A stretch of 40,970 nt of DNA from an uncultured Clostridium sp. (GCA_905213875.1 CAJMJN010000012.1:1-40970); one strand, 5' to 3'; positions 1 through 11,396 are shown, counted from the stretch's first letter. Numbers and translations are program-made. The notes: generated from the sequence alone by a model not told the origin.

Positions 1-115
1 CCCTGTACAATACAGAGTTCATTCCCAAGCAGCCTAGTACCTAATCAAAAAATGTCCAATTTTTTGGGTTCAGTACATTATAGTTACCTTTTAATTTTAT
101 TTAAGGAGGAATATT
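1..115. other. Left flank with small hairpin and a strong ribosome binding site
   Basis: No gene is visible here. A perfect 8-bp inverted repeat (46-53 with 59-66, loop GTCCA, A/T-rich arms) could act as a weak terminator. AAGGAGGA at 103-110 sits 5 nt before the GTG start of the first gene. The window opens inside the element, so its left end is not visible. Confidence 0.5.
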
Positions 116-379
116 GTGGCTAAATATACATTAAATCAAATGTTAAAAATTTTAGAAAAATTATTTGAAAAAGATATAACAACATCAAAACAATTTAAAG
201 ATTTAAAATGGGATAATTTAGAAAAATTAGATAAAAATTTAACACCAATAGAAAAAAGCTTTATTATGGACTTTAGAAATGCAGTTATAAAAAAGAAAAT
301 AATAGAGTTTTTAGCAGGAAAAGATATTGAGGAGGATTTGAACAAAGATGATAGAACATTACAAGAAGCCAACAATTAA
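116..379 (+). CDS. Hypothetical protein at head of the conjugative-element operon
   Basis: An 87-residue, Lys/Glu-rich, probably helical and cytoplasmic protein without membrane segment, signal peptide or a motif I recognise. The GTG start is chosen because a full Shine-Dalgarno sequence (AAGGAGGA, 103-110) lies 5 nt upstream. The next gene starts inside it (348) in another frame, so the two are translationally linked. It precedes the giant methylase-helicase, where mobile elements of this class often carry small accessory genes. No function is assigned. Confidence 0.7.
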   Translation: MAKYTLNQMLKILEKLFEKDITTSKQFKDLKWDNLEKLDKNLTPIEKSFIMDFRNAVIKKKIIEFLAGKDIEEDLNKDDRTLQEANN

Positions 380-656
380 ATTTATAGTAAATAAGGACAA
401 TTTTAATAAGTTAATGGAAATGCTTGAATTTCAAAAGAAAAACATCATAACCGAACCATGGAAAGAACGAGCCGAAAAATTGCAAGAATTATTATTAAAA
501 TATTCAATACCAGAAAAAGATGAAGATGGAGCAATATCAATAATAAATATTGCTTTATTTCCAAATGAAGCCTCAGAATTGATAGTTTTGCTTATATCAG
601 CATTTGATGTATTGGCTGTTGAAAAGGATTACACAGAGTTTATGAAAAGAAAGTAA
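348..656 (+). CDS. Hypothetical small protein of the element
   Basis: A 102-residue protein with no membrane segment. Its ATG overlaps the preceding gene by 32 nt and has AGGAGG at 330-335, inside the upstream coding sequence, which implies coupled translation. The C-terminal part alternates hydrophobic and acidic residues, as in a small globular domain. I do not recognise the family. It is co-directional with the methylase-helicase 25 nt downstream and probably in the same transcript. Confidence 0.7.
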   Translation: MIEHYKKPTIKFIVNKDNFNKLMEMLEFQKKNIITEPWKERAEKLQELLLKYSIPEKDEDGAISIINIALFPNEASELIVLLISAFDVLAVEKDYTEFMKRK

Positions 657-681
657 AATGTTAATATAGAGGAGGTTTAAT

Positions 682-3600
682 TTGGGAAAAATACAAGAAA
701 CAAGACAACTCTATAAAGATGTAATAGAAGAAATTGCTCAAAATGAAGAAAGCTGGAAAAAATTTTTAGATAGTAGTGCATGGAATTTTAAATATGATTT
801 TGATGATCAGATTTTAATATATGCTCAAAGACCAGACGCAAAAGCTTGTGCTTCAATAGAAGAATGGAATAAAAAACTTAGAAGATGGGTAAATAGAGGA
901 ACAAAGCCCATATATGTTTTTGATAAGAGTCCCAATAGTGATTATCCTTTTAGGTTAGTATTTGATTTATCAGACACACATAACTATAATAATACAGAAT
1001 ATAAGTTATGGACAATAAAAAAAGAGTATGAAGATGAAATAATAGAAAGTTTAGAGGCGAGTTTTGGAGATATTGAAGCAAAAGAATCTTTATCTCAAGC
1101 GATAACTTTGATAAGTTATAATATGGTAACAGATAATGTTGAAGACTATGTAAAAGAAGCAATAAACTATAAAGCTAGCTCAAAACTTCAAAATATGAAA
1201 GATGATGAAATAAAACAACTTTTTATAATAACAGCTTGGGCAAGTGTAAGTTATATGATTATGACACGATGTGGAATAAATGCAAGAGAACATATCGAAA
1301 ATCAGGAGTTTAGCTGTATCAATTATTTTAATAATCAAGAATTATTGACTATTTTAGGAACTTGCGTAAGTGATATAGCAGAAAATGGATTAAGAGAAAT
1401 TGCAAAGACAGTGTCAAGTCTACAAAAAAATGAAAAATTAAGAAATCGTACTATTGAAAAAATTGACAAAGAAATATATGCTAATGATAATAAGAATATC
1501 AAAGGAGGAAATGAAAATGTCAGAGAAAATCAGTTACACGAAACAGGGAGATTACTATATGCCAAATCTAACGATGGAGAAAGAGAAAATACCAACAGGC
1601 AAGTACGCACTGATGAGATACAATTATCTAAGAAACTACAAGAAACACGAATTGACAATATTGGTAATGAACAAGGAACTGAACAAACACCTAACAGAAA
1701 TTCAAGAACAAGCGAGCCGAGAAGTAAAACGAATAGTAGAGCAGATGGCAAGGAAAGATGGAATGAACGAGAAAATGAAAGAAAAAGATCAAATGAAATG
1801 GGTAGGTCTTATGAACAATTACAAGATGACAGCAGAGGAGATAGTAGCAAACGAGATAATTTATCAATAGACGATGAAACACCTATACAAGAGTTTGATA
1901 ATTTGCATAAACCAATACCAAGTTATAATGAACAAATGCAAATATTAAAAGTAGAAGCAAATGCTCCTACTTTTTCTTTTACTCAAAAAGATGATAATGC
2001 AAATGAAGAACAAAAATATGAATATCACTTAGGAGATGTTGTATATCTTGGTGTTGATAAATATGAGATACTAGGAATAACAAACAATATTGTTACTCTA
2101 TATGATCCTGAATTTCCACTTTTGAATAAACAACTAGACTTTGATGAATTTGAAAAAAGGGTTAAAGATAATTATGCAAATGAACATTTAAAAGTAACAA
2201 ATAAAAAGGCTGATAACTCTTTAAATGAAAATATCATAGAAGATATAAATGTGCATAGTGAAAAAAATATAATAGGAAATGTATTAGAAAAAAATAGCAA
2301 TAATTTTGAGAAAATAGCTGATGATAAAAGAAAATTAGAATTGCCTAAAAAAGAAAAACATAAAAAGAAAATTCAAGATTTTATTTTACATCCAGAAATT
2401 CCTATTGAAAATAGAACTAATTACAGAATTTTAGATGAGAATTTAGGAGTAGGAACTCCTAAGGAAAAATTTGTAAAAAACATTGAAGCAATAAAAATTT
2501 TGAAAAAATGTGAACAAGAAAATAGATATGCAAATAAAGAAGAACAAGAGATATTAGCTCAATATGTTGGGTGGGGAGGATTACAACAGGCATTTGATAA
2601 AAATGATACAAGTTGGAGTAGTGAATATAAAGAACTAAAGAAATTATTAAATGATGATGAATATACAAAAGCAAGAGAGTCAACACTAACAGCATTTTAT
2701 ACACCACCAATTGTAATAAATGCAATATATGAAACTTTGCAAAAAATGGGACTAAAAGAAGCAAATATATTAGAACCATCATGTGGCATAGGTAACTTTT
2801 TTGGAATGTTGCCAGAAGAATTAAAAAAATGCAAAATGTATGGAGTTGAACTAGATGAAATTTCTGGAAAAATAGCACAACAATTGTATCAAAATTCTAC
2901 AATAGCAGTTTCTGGATATGAGAATGCAGATTTACCAGACAGTTTTTTTGACATTGTTGTTGGAAACGTGCCATTTGGAGATTTTAAAGTTGAAGATAAA
3001 AAATATGATAAATATAAATTTCAAATTCATGACTATTTTTTTGCAAAGAGTTTAGATAAAGTGAGACCTCGGTGGAGTAATAGCATTTATTACTTCGAAG
3101 GGAACAATGGACAAGCAAAATTCAGCTTTTAGAAAGTATATAGCTCAAAGAGCTGAGCTAATTGGAGCAATTAGGTTACCTAACAATACATTTAAAGGAA
3201 ATGCTGGAACAAAAGTAGTATCTGATATTATATTCTTAAAAAAAAGAGAAAGCATGACAGATATAATTCCAGATTGGGTATATCTTGATAAAAATAATGA
3301 TGGAATTACAATGAATAAATATTTTGTAGACAACCCAGAAATGTGTTTAGGAAAAATAGAAATGACATCTAGTCGTTTTGGAATGGATTTAACCTGTACT
3401 CCTTTTGATGGAATCGAACTAAAGACGTTATTAAATGAGGCAATAGAAAAAATAAATGGAGAAATTTCAGAATATGATGTTGGAGATATAGAAGAAAGAG
3501 AACAAGTAATAATTAAGGCAGATCCAAATATAAAAAATTTTTCATATACAATTATTGATGGTAAAGTGTATTATAGAGAAAATAGTATAATGGTAGAACA

Positions 3601-6600
3601 GGATTTGCCCATAACTACTCTTAATAGAATAAGAGGAATGCTAGAGCTTAGGGAATGTGTAAGGAATTTGATAGAAATACAAAGTAATGATTTACCAGAT
3701 GAAGAAGTAAAAATTGAACAACAAAAATTAAATAGAATGTATGATAATTTTGTTAGAAAGTATGGACTTATAAATAGTAGAGGAAATCGTTTAGCTTTTG
3801 AAGATGATAGTAGTTATTATTTATTATGCTCATTAGAGATAATGGATGGAGATGGTAAATTTGTTCGAAAAGCTGATATGTTTACCAAGAGAACAATAAA
3901 AGCATATAAAGAAATAAAAAATGTTGATACAGCAAATGAAGCCTTAATTGTATCACTATCTGAAAAAGCAAGTGTTGATTTAGATTATATGTCAAAATTG
4001 ACTAATAAAAGTAAAGAAGAATTAACACATGAACTGGAAGGTCTTATATATAAACTACCAATGGAAAATGAAAAATATGTAACAAGTGATGAATATTTGT
4101 CTGGAAATGTAAGAGAAAAATTAAAATTAGCAGAGACAATTAGTAAAACACAACCAGAATTTGAAAGGAATGTTGAAGCATTAAAAAAGGTAATACCAAA
4201 AGATTTAAGTGCTTCAGAGATAGATATATCACTTGGTGCAACTTGGCTCCCTCCAAAAATTATAGATAATTTTATGTATGAATTATTAGATACTCCAAGC
4301 AACGAGCAGTCAGAAATAAAAACAAGATTTAGCAAAAATAATTCAGAATGGTATATAACCAATAAGAATTATGATAATACAAATGTTAAAGTAACAAGAG
4401 TTTATGGAACAAGGAGAATAAATGCTTATTCTATTATTGAAAAAAGTCTAAATTTAAAAGATGTAAAAATATTTGATACAATAGTAGAGCCCAACGGAGA
4501 TAAAAAAAGAGAATTTAATCCTAAAGAAACAGCTATTGCTCAGGCAAAACAAGAACAAATTAAGCAAGAATTTAAAGATTGGATTTATAAAGATCCAAGT
4601 AGAAGGGAATTTTTAGTAAGATTATATAATGATAGTTTTAATTGTATCAGACCAAGGGAATACAATGGAAGTCATCTTAACTTTTCTGGAATGAATCCAG
4701 AAATAACATTAAGAGAACATCAAAGAAATGCTATTGCACACATTTTGTATGGAAAAAATACATTACTTGCACATGAGGTAGGAGCAGGTAAAACTTTTGA
4801 AATGGTTGCTGGAGCCATGGAAAGTAAAAGACTAGGACTTTGTAGTAAATCTATTTTTGTTGTTCCAAATCATATCATAGAACAATTTGCGTCAGAATTT
4901 TTGCAGCTATATCCTTCGGCAAATATTTTAGTTACTACAAAGAAAGACTTTGTAGCGTCTAATAGAAAAAAATTTGTATCTAAAATAGCTACTGGAGATT
5001 TTGACGCTGTGATAATTGGGCATAGCCAATTTGAAAAAATTCCAATGTCTATAAAAAGGCAAAAAGAGCTTATAAATAAACAAATATCAGATATAATCGA
5101 TTCAATATCAGAAGCAAAGAGAAATAAGGCAGAAAATTTTACGATAAAGCAAATGGAAAAAACTAAGAAAAATCTTGAAATTAAGTTGAATAAATTAAAT
5201 TCTCAAGCAAGAAAGGATAATGTAATAGTATTTGAACAGCTTGGAATAGATAAAATGTTTGTTGATGAAGCTCATAACTATAAAAATTTATTTCTATATA
5301 CAAAAATGCATAACGTTGGTGGAATTTCACAGACGGATGCTCAAAAAAGTAGTGATATGTTTATGAAATGTAGATACCTTGATGAAATAACCAATAGTAA
5401 GGGTGTAGTGTTTGCAACAGGTACACCTGTAAGCAACTCAATGGTAGAATTATACACCATGCAACGATATTTACAATATGACGATTTAGTAAAAATGGGA
5501 CTAGAAAATTTTGACAACTGGGCAAGCATTTTTGGAGAGACAATTCAGGCAATGGAATTATCACCAGAAGCTTCAGGATATAGATGTAAGACACGCTTCG
5601 CAAAATTTCATAATTTACCAGAACTTATGGCTTTGTTTAAAGAGGTAGCAGATATAAAGACAGCAGATACACTTAATTTACCAACACCAGAAGTCGAAAG
5701 ACATGATATATTAGTAAAACCAAGTCAAATACAAAAAGAAATGGTTGAAAAACTAGGAGAAAGAGCTGAAAAAATTAGAGATGGAAAAGTGGATCCAAAA
5801 GAAGACAATATGTTAAAAATAACAAATGAAGGAAGAAAACTTGCTTTAGATCAGCGAATAATGAATAATATGCTAGAAGATGATGAAAATGGTAAAGTTG
5901 CAACTTGTGCAAAAAATGTATTTGAAATATGGCAAAAAACAAAAGAAGAAAAGTTAACACAATTGGTATTTTGTGATTTATCTACTCCAAAACAATTTGA
6001 GGAACAATATGATGAAGATGAAAATTATGTATTTACAGATGTATATAATGATTTAAGAAGAAAGCTTGTATTAAAAGGGATTCCAAGACAAGAAATAGCA
6101 TTTATTCATGAAGCTAATAATGAAACGCAAAAAAGAGAATTATTTGCTAAAGTAAAAAAAGGAGAAATTAGAGTTTTAATAGGCTCAACATCTAAAATGG
6201 GAGCTGGAACAAATGTACAAGATAGATTGATTGCAGCACATCATATTGATACACCATTCCGTCCGTCAGATCTAATACAGCGTAATGGTAGAATTATCCG
6301 TCAAGGTAATAGAAATGCAAAAGTACACATCTATACTTATGTGACAGAACAAACCTTTGACGCATATTTGTTTCAAATGTTAGAAAGAAAACAAAAATTT
6401 ATATCACAGATAATGACATCGAAAACTCCAGATAGAGTAGCAGATGATATAGATGAGCAAGCATTATCTTATGGAGAAATAAAAGCTTTAGCAACAGGAA
6501 ATAAATATATACTAGAAAAAACACAACTAGACGCAGAAATAGTAAAATTAAGAATGGTAAAGCAGAGCTATCAAAGCCAAATATATGATTTACAAGACAA

Positions 6601-7207
6601 TATAGCAATAAATTATCCAAATAAAATAAAAGAACTACAAGAAAATATCAAATCCTTAAAAGAAGATAAAAATGTACTAAAAACTAATAATAAAACAAAT
6701 GCAGATGGATTTTCAGCAATGATAATTAAAGGAAAAGAATATATGGAAAAAGAGCAGGCTGGAAAGGCAATATTAGAACTTTGTCGATCTAAAAAAAATC
6801 CAGAATTAGAAGAAGTAGGAGAGTATAGAGGCTTTAAATTAGAACTTGAATTTGATTCTTATAAAGGAGAGTTTGCATTGACAATGAAAAATAAATATAG
6901 TTATAAAATAATGTTAGGTGATGATATTTATGGAAATATTACAAGAATCAATAATGCTTTTGATGGAATTGAAAATAGAATTTTAAGAGCAAAATCAGAG
7001 CTAGAAGATACAGAAAAACAACTAGAAAATGCAAAAATAGAGGTACAAAAACCATTTGCACAAGAGGAAATTTTAAAAGAAAAAGAAAAGAGATTAAAGG
7101 AATTAAATGTGCTTTTAAAAATTGGAGAAAAGGATAAACAAGTATTAGATTCTACACCAGATGAAGAAAAGGAAAATGAAGTTTTAGAAAAAGAATATAA
7201 TAGGTAA
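682..7207 (+). CDS. Giant N6-type DNA methylase / SNF2-like helicase of a conjugative element, recoded at CGG
   Basis: A single protein of about 2174 residues if C3070 is skipped (682-3069 joined to 3071-7207). An N-terminal ArdC-like segment (residues about 25-80) precedes a class I methyltransferase domain: EPSCGIGNFF near residue 696 and an NPPF-like NVPF near 760. A helicase half follows, with Walker A VGAGKT near 1365, DEAH near 1526, ATGTPVSN near 1578 and QRNGRIIRQG near 1865, then a coiled-coil tail. Very large methylase-helicase fusions are standard in Tn1549/CTn-type elements, where roles in restriction evasion or DNA processing are assumed. At residue 797 the zero frame reads CGG and soon stops; skipping one base gives the expected PGG-V-I-A-F of the methylase family. 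The TTG start follows GGAGG (671-675). A pseudogene is the alternative reading, but about 2170 other codons are intact. Confidence 0.85.
3070..3072 (+). other. CGG +1 recoding site 1 (methylase-helicase)
   Basis: Zero frame reads CCT CGG TGG; the conserved frame reads CCT-(C)-GGT-GGA, giving RPGGVIAF. The preceding codon is CCT and the fourth base is T. The zero frame stops about 20 codons later. Confidence 0.75.
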
Positions 7208-7211
7208 GAGC

Positions 7212-7242
7212 AATGTTAAAATAAATTTTTAACATTTTTTTT
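7212..7242 (+). terminator. Intrinsic terminator after the methylase-helicase
   Basis: AATGTTAAAA (7212-7221) pairs with TTTTAACATT (7227-7236) and is followed by a T-run to 7242. It lies between the methylase-helicase stop and the ribosome binding site of the TOPRIM gene, so it may attenuate rather than end the transcript. Confidence 0.7.
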
Positions 7243-7261
7243 ATTTAGGAGATGAATTTTT

Positions 7262-8224
7262 ATGCCATATACACCACCAGAAATAGTAAAAGAAATAATG
7301 CAAATTGATTTATTAACATATTTACAAAATTATGAACCAGAAGAATTAGTACGAGTTGGAACAAACACATATACAACAAAAACACATGATAGTTTAAGGA
7401 TAAGTAATGGACTATGGAATTGGTTTTCAAGGGGAATTGGTGGAAGAAGTGCAGTTGACTACATTAAGGAAGAGAAAAATTTAACCTTTAAGGAGGCAAT
7501 AGATTTTATTGCGGGAAAAGCAAAAATACAGGCACCAATATTTCATGAGAATAATAAAAGAAAAGAAGAAAAAATATTTTCGTTACCCAAAAGAAATGAA
7601 AATAACAATAAAGCAAAATGGTATTTAGAAAATAGAGGAATTGCAACAGAAATAATTGAAGAATGTATAAAGCAGAATTTAATTTATGAAGAAAAAAACA
7701 CATCAAATGTAGTTTTTGTTGGTTATGATAATAAGAATGCTAAATATGCTTTTTGCAGAGGTACAATTGGAAAAAGATTTATGAAAGAAGTAGAGGGAAG
7801 CAATAAAGCATTTGCTTTTAGATTATTGTCAAATATAAAAAGCAATAGGGTTCACTTGTTTGAAAGTGCTATTGATTTATTGTCATATGCAACTCTAATG
7901 AAATATAAAAATTTGGATTATCATAGAGAAAATTTGATTTCATTAGGAGGCGTTTTCAAACCAGCAGATGAAACAAAAACGACAAAAATTCCGATCACTT
8001 TAGAAAGATTTTTGATGGAAAATTCAAATATAACTGATATATTTTTGCATTTTGATAATGATGAAATAGGACAAAAAGCAAGTGAAAATTTGATAAAGAT
8101 TTTATCCTCTAAATACCAAATTTTTTATAGTCCGCCACCATTTGAAAAGGACTGTAATGATTATTTAAGATATGTGATAAACACTAAAAATTTTAATAGA
8201 ATTACAAAAGAAAATGTGAGATAA
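7262..8224 (+). CDS. DUF3991/TOPRIM-domain protein
   Basis: A 320-residue protein with an N-terminal DUF3991-like region (residues 1-85, with the WNWFSRGIGG block near 57-66) and a C-terminal TOPRIM fold. The TOPRIM acidic residue lies in LFESAIDLLSY near 198, and the DxD-type pair is in HFDNDEIG near 263-270. TOPRIM domains occur in DnaG primases and topoisomerases. This family is common on Firmicutes plasmids and conjugative elements, where a primase-like or nicking role is presumed but not established. The ATG follows TAGGAGATG with good spacing. It lies directly after the methylase-helicase terminator, in the same direction. Confidence 0.85.
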   Translation: MPYTPPEIVKEIMQIDLLTYLQNYEPEELVRVGTNTYTTKTHDSLRISNGLWNWFSRGIGGRSAVDYIKEEKNLTFKEAIDFIAGKAKIQAPIFHENNKRKEEKIFSLPKRNENNNKAKWYLENRGIATEIIEECIKQNLIYEEKNTSNVVFVGYDNKNAKYAFCRGTIGKRFMKEVEGSNKAFAFRLLSNIKSNRVHLFESAIDLLSYATLMKYKNLDYHRENLISLGGVFKPADETKTTKIPITLERFLMENSNITDIFLHFDNDEIGQKASENLIKILSSKYQIFYSPPPFEKDCNDYLRYVINTKNFNRITKENVR

Positions 8225-8258
8225 ATAAAAATAAATTGCAAAAAGGAGTAATTTTGAA

Positions 8259-8660
8259 ATGAACAAATACAAAATTGAAATAAAAGAAATATTAAAAAGA
8301 AATGTTGAAATAAATGCAAATAACGAAACAGAAGCATTGGATTTTATTGAAAAAGCATTTTTAAAATCAAATATGATTGACATGGATTTTAACGATTTAG
8401 AAAGTGTTGAAACCAAAATCATAGAAAAAAATGGTTATGAAATAGAACATTTGGAAGAACTAAGTGAGAATGATTTTGACGAAAATAATTACGATAATGA
8501 AGAAATATTAAACAATTATTCTCTTGAAAAACTAGAAGAAATTTTTCAAAAAATAAAAAAGCAAATTGAAAATAATGATGAGAAATCAAAAATTTTGAGA
8601 GAAAAAATGGAACAGATATTAGAATGTTATGAAGAACTAATTGAAATGGCAAATCATTAA
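8259..8660 (+). CDS. DpnD/PcfM-like small protein
   Basis: A 133-residue acidic protein. The first 60 residues (KYKIEIKEILKRNVEI..., ending in a beta strand at EIKIIEKNG-like sequence) resemble the DpnD/PcfM family seen on enterococcal and clostridial mobile elements. The C-terminal half is a Glu/Asn-rich predicted coiled coil. The ATG is preceded by AAAAGGAG. PcfM is encoded with pheromone-plasmid transfer genes but its role is not firmly known. It is placed between the TOPRIM gene and the candidate oriT. Family call is moderate, by eye only. Confidence 0.7.
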   Translation: MNKYKIEIKEILKRNVEINANNETEALDFIEKAFLKSNMIDMDFNDLESVETKIIEKNGYEIEHLEELSENDFDENNYDNEEILNNYSLEKLEEIFQKIKKQIENNDEKSKILREKMEQILECYEELIEMANH

Positions 8661-8744
8661 AAAATTTTACCAAATAAATTGTTTTTAGCAAATAAATAAT
8701 AATATATAAGGTAGGAGTATACAAAAAATAATGTCCTAGCAAGC

Positions 8745-8802
8745 ACTGAATTTGTCCTCCCGCCAAATTCGAATATATGGGGACACCCCAATCCCCGTAA
8801 AA
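8745..8802. other. Candidate origin of transfer (oriT)
   Basis: A GC-rich island in AT-rich DNA just upstream of mobC and the relaxase gene. A 7-bp inverted repeat, GAATTTG (8748-8754) with CAAATTC (8764-8770), encloses TCCTCCCGC. It is followed by GGGG-ACA-CCCC-AAT-CCCC (8779-8795). A hairpin plus adjacent nick region beside mobC is the usual place for oriT in MobP-type systems. The nick site itself cannot be identified here. Confidence 0.5.
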
Positions 8803-8838
8803 TTAGAAATAGCTAAGAAAAGAGGTGTATATTTTTAT

Positions 8839-9162
8839 TTGAGAACACGAAATATAAAGAAGCAGATATGGTTGAATGAATGTGAGAATAATACCTTGAA
8901 AGAAAACTCTAAAAGGGCAGGATTATCTGAAGCTGGGTATGTTAGAAAACTAATTTTAGGTTATAAACTTAAAGAACAACCAACAGAGGTTATATTAGAA
9001 ATGATGAATCAAATAAGAGGAATAGGAACAAATTTAAACCAAATTGCTAAAAAGGCTAATACACTTAATATGATAGACGCACCATATTATAGAAATGTAT
9101 ATGAAAAATTTTGCAAATTAGAGCAAAAATTGAATGAAAAACTATTTGAAAGTAGGAAATAA
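8839..9162 (+). CDS. MobC-like mobilisation accessory protein
   Basis: A 107-residue protein resembling plasmid/ICE MobC: a ribbon-helix-helix-like start, then the family block around SKRAGLSEAGYVRKLILGY and a C-terminal stretch with QIRGIGTNLNQIAKKAN. MobC proteins bind near oriT and help the relaxase open the strands. I chose TTG 8839, which has AGAGGTG at 8821-8827. A longer in-frame reading back to 8752 would run through the GC-rich candidate oriT and adds residues unlike the family. The stop at 9160-9162 abuts the likely relaxase start. Confidence 0.8.
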   Translation: MRTRNIKKQIWLNECENNTLKENSKRAGLSEAGYVRKLILGYKLKEQPTEVILEMMNQIRGIGTNLNQIAKKANTLNMIDAPYYRNVYEKFCKLEQKLNEKLFESRK

Positions 9163-10519
9163 AATAGCAACTACAAAAATATGGAGTATTAAAAAAAGAC
9201 TGGATCATGTTATTCAATATGCAACTAATCCTAGTAAAACAAGTGCAGAAAATTATAAAGATTTACACAATGTAATTGAATATACAAAAGCAAGTTATAA
9301 AACAGAAGAACAATTATATGTAACAAGTATAAATTGTTCTAAAGAACATACTTATGAAGATATGATGAGAACAAAAAGAAGATTTGATAAAATGGGAGGA
9401 ATAATTGGTTTTCATGCTTTTCAATCATTTGCCAAAGGAGAAGTAACACCAGAACTTGCTCATAAAATTGGAGTTGAACTCGCAAATGAATTATGGGGGG
9501 ATAGGTTTGAAGTAGTTGTTACAACACACTTAAATACTAATTGTATTCATAACCATTTTTGCTTAAATTCGGTATCATTTAAAGATGGAAAAAAGTTTTA
9601 TGATACTCTTGAAAGTTATGCTTTAATGAGGGAAACATCTGATAGACTTTGTGAGGAATATAAATTAAGTGTTATAAAAGAAAAAGTTTGTGCTAAAAGT
9701 AAAATTGATTATGAAAAATTTTATAAAAATAAAGTTGTAAAAGAAGATTATTATATACACATAAAAGATGATATAGATTATGCCATAGAGCAAGCAGATG
9801 ATATAAAAGAATTTAATAGTATTATGAAGAAACTTGGCTATGAAATCAATAACCGATATGGAAAATTAAGTGTGAAACCCAAAAATAGAAAAAGACCTGT
9901 AAGAATAGAAAGAACTTTTGGAGAAGATTATAAAATTGAAAATATAAATAAAAGAATAAATGAGGTAAAGTCAATTAAGGATCCTTTTCCAGAGGCTAGA
10001 ACTTTAAATGGAAAATATAGAAGCAAAGTAAAACTAAAAAATAAAAAAGTAAAAGGAATAGTTGCTTTATATTTTCATTATTGTTATTTGCTGAAAATAT
10101 ATCCAAGAAGCAATAGAAAAGTAATGTCAAAAGAACTGAAAGAAGAAATAAAAAAATTAGAAAGAATATCAAAAGAAGCAATTTTTTTGAATGAAAAAGA
10201 TATTAAGACATCAGAGAAACTTTCAAATTATAAGGATAATATTGTATATAAAATAAATATTTTAAAGGGAAAAAAAGAAAATCTTTATAAAAGGAAAAAC
10301 AGAAGCAAACAATCAAAAGAAAAAGAGCAATTTCAAAATGAAATAGATATTATAAATATTGAAATAAAAGAATTAAAAGAAGAAATGATTATGATAGAAG
10401 AGATTGAAGAAAGAATGCCAAAAATAAAGGAAAATGTACAAGAAATTTTAAATAATAAACAAAGAGAAAAAGTGAGACAAGAAAAGAAAATAGAAGAAAG
10501 GAGAAATAGTAGGATTTGA
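9134..10519 (+). CDS. Relaxase (MobA/VirD2-like, MobP type)
   Basis: A 451-461-residue relaxase that nicks oriT and pilots the transferred strand. The histidine triad motif lies in THLNTNCIHNHFCLNS near residue 131; the N-terminal ATTKIW and an early Tyr (VIQYATNP) fit the family, and the C-terminal half is Lys/Glu-rich coiled coil. ATG 9134 is the first standard start but overlaps mobC by 29 nt. Family proteins usually begin MATTKIW, which would put the start at ATA 9164-9166, 1 nt after the mobC stop and 6 nt after AGTAGGA; I consider that more natural but unproven. It ends with TGA, a rare stop in this window, overlapping the TTG of the next gene. Confidence 0.9.
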   Translation: MKNYLKVGNKIATTKIWSIKKRLDHVIQYATNPSKTSAENYKDLHNVIEYTKASYKTEEQLYVTSINCSKEHTYEDMMRTKRRFDKMGGIIGFHAFQSFAKGEVTPELAHKIGVELANELWGDRFEVVVTTHLNTNCIHNHFCLNSVSFKDGKKFYDTLESYALMRETSDRLCEEYKLSVIKEKVCAKSKIDYEKFYKNKVVKEDYYIHIKDDIDYAIEQADDIKEFNSIMKKLGYEINNRYGKLSVKPKNRKRPVRIERTFGEDYKIENINKRINEVKSIKDPFPEARTLNGKYRSKVKLKNKKVKGIVALYFHYCYLLKIYPRSNRKVMSKELKEEIKKLERISKEAIFLNEKDIKTSEKLSNYKDNIVYKINILKGKKENLYKRKNRSKQSKEKEQFQNEIDIINIEIKELKEEMIMIEEIEERMPKIKENVQEILNNKQREKVRQEKKIEERRNSRI

Positions 10520-11367
10520 GCACGTCAAGCGAATCAGCAGAAGAACTAATAAGACTATATTTAGAGGGAGCAGAGTTTGCTTTAAAGATAACGGGTAGTG
10601 CAACAAAAAATATTGTTGCAGCATTATATGTTATGTCAAAAGATCAAAAGACTAGCAAAGGAAAGACAAGGCTTGCAAATATGTTAAGAAGCGATAAAGA
10701 ACTAAAAATCTTTTCGATAAAAGAAGAAGAAATGAAGATTTTTGCAAAACAGGCAAAAACTTATGGAGTTTTATATTGTGCATTAGTAAACCATAGTAAT
10801 GAAAAAGTTGATAATATGGTAGATATAATGGTAAGAGCAGATGACGCTCCAAAAGTTAATAGGATAGTTCAAAGATTTAAGCTAACTACGGTTGATAAGG
10901 GACAAGTTGTTCAAGATGAAATAGAAAAAGGAATGCAGGATAAAAAAACATTAAAGGGTGTACCAGATATAGATGTACCAGATAAAAATGTTGATGATGA
11001 AATGCTAGATGATATATTAAGTAATCCTGTTGAGAAAGAAGCAGATATGCTCCCCCTCGTAGAGCAGACAATGAAAGAAAATCAGTTAGAGAGTTCTTTA
11101 GAGAACAAAAATATTTCATTGGATGGGATGACCAAATCAGTTGAAAAAAAGTCAGTGAGAAAGCAATTAGAAGAATTTAAAAAAGAAGAAAAAATTGAAA
11201 ATACAAATAATGAAAAACTAAATGAATTTAAACTTGTAGATAATCCAGCAAATAAAGTAGAAAGAAAAAAGAAAATAGAAGAAAACTATGTGGAAATACC
11301 ACAAAAATCAAATGAATTTAAAATTGTGAGAAAATCCAATAATAGAAAAAAAGGAATAAATAAATAA
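10516..11367 (+). CDS. PcfB-like (DUF3801) conjugation protein
   Basis: A 283-residue protein. Its N-terminal 130 residues (helical EELIRLYLEGAEFALKITG, then KTYGVLYCALVN and VDIMVRADDAPKVNRI) match the PcfB/DUF3801 family, which in enterococcal plasmid transfer works with the relaxase and the VirD4 coupling protein at the membrane. The remainder is low-complexity, charged and probably disordered. The TTG start overlaps the relaxase TGA stop by 4 nt, so translation is coupled. It is positioned between relaxase and coupling protein, as in Tn1549-type elements. Confidence 0.85.
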   Translation: MSTSSESAEELIRLYLEGAEFALKITGSATKNIVAALYVMSKDQKTSKGKTRLANMLRSDKELKIFSIKEEEMKIFAKQAKTYGVLYCALVNHSNEKVDNMVDIMVRADDAPKVNRIVQRFKLTTVDKGQVVQDEIEKGMQDKKTLKGVPDIDVPDKNVDDEMLDDILSNPVEKEADMLPLVEQTMKENQLESSLENKNISLDGMTKSVEKKSVRKQLEEFKKEEKIENTNNEKLNEFKLVDNPANKVERKKKIEENYVEIPQKSNEFKIVRKSNNRKKGINK

Positions 11368-11396
11368 TAAAATTGAAATTTGGAAAGGAAGAATAT

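Noticed and set aside
1454..1870. Separate overlapping gene inside the methylase-helicase
   Set aside because: It lies entirely within the coding sequence in another frame, has low-complexity composition and no family resemblance; a shadow reading frame.
950..7000. Long minus-strand open frames across the methylase-helicase
   Set aside because: They are Leu/Phe/Tyr-rich translations of AT-rich coding DNA with no ribosome binding sites or recognisable domains.
10516..10519. TGA read as Trp (Mycoplasma-type code)
   Set aside because: TGG is used for Trp throughout, and TGA ends the relaxase gene at a natural position overlapping the next start. Only two TGA stops were seen, so this is not fully excluded.
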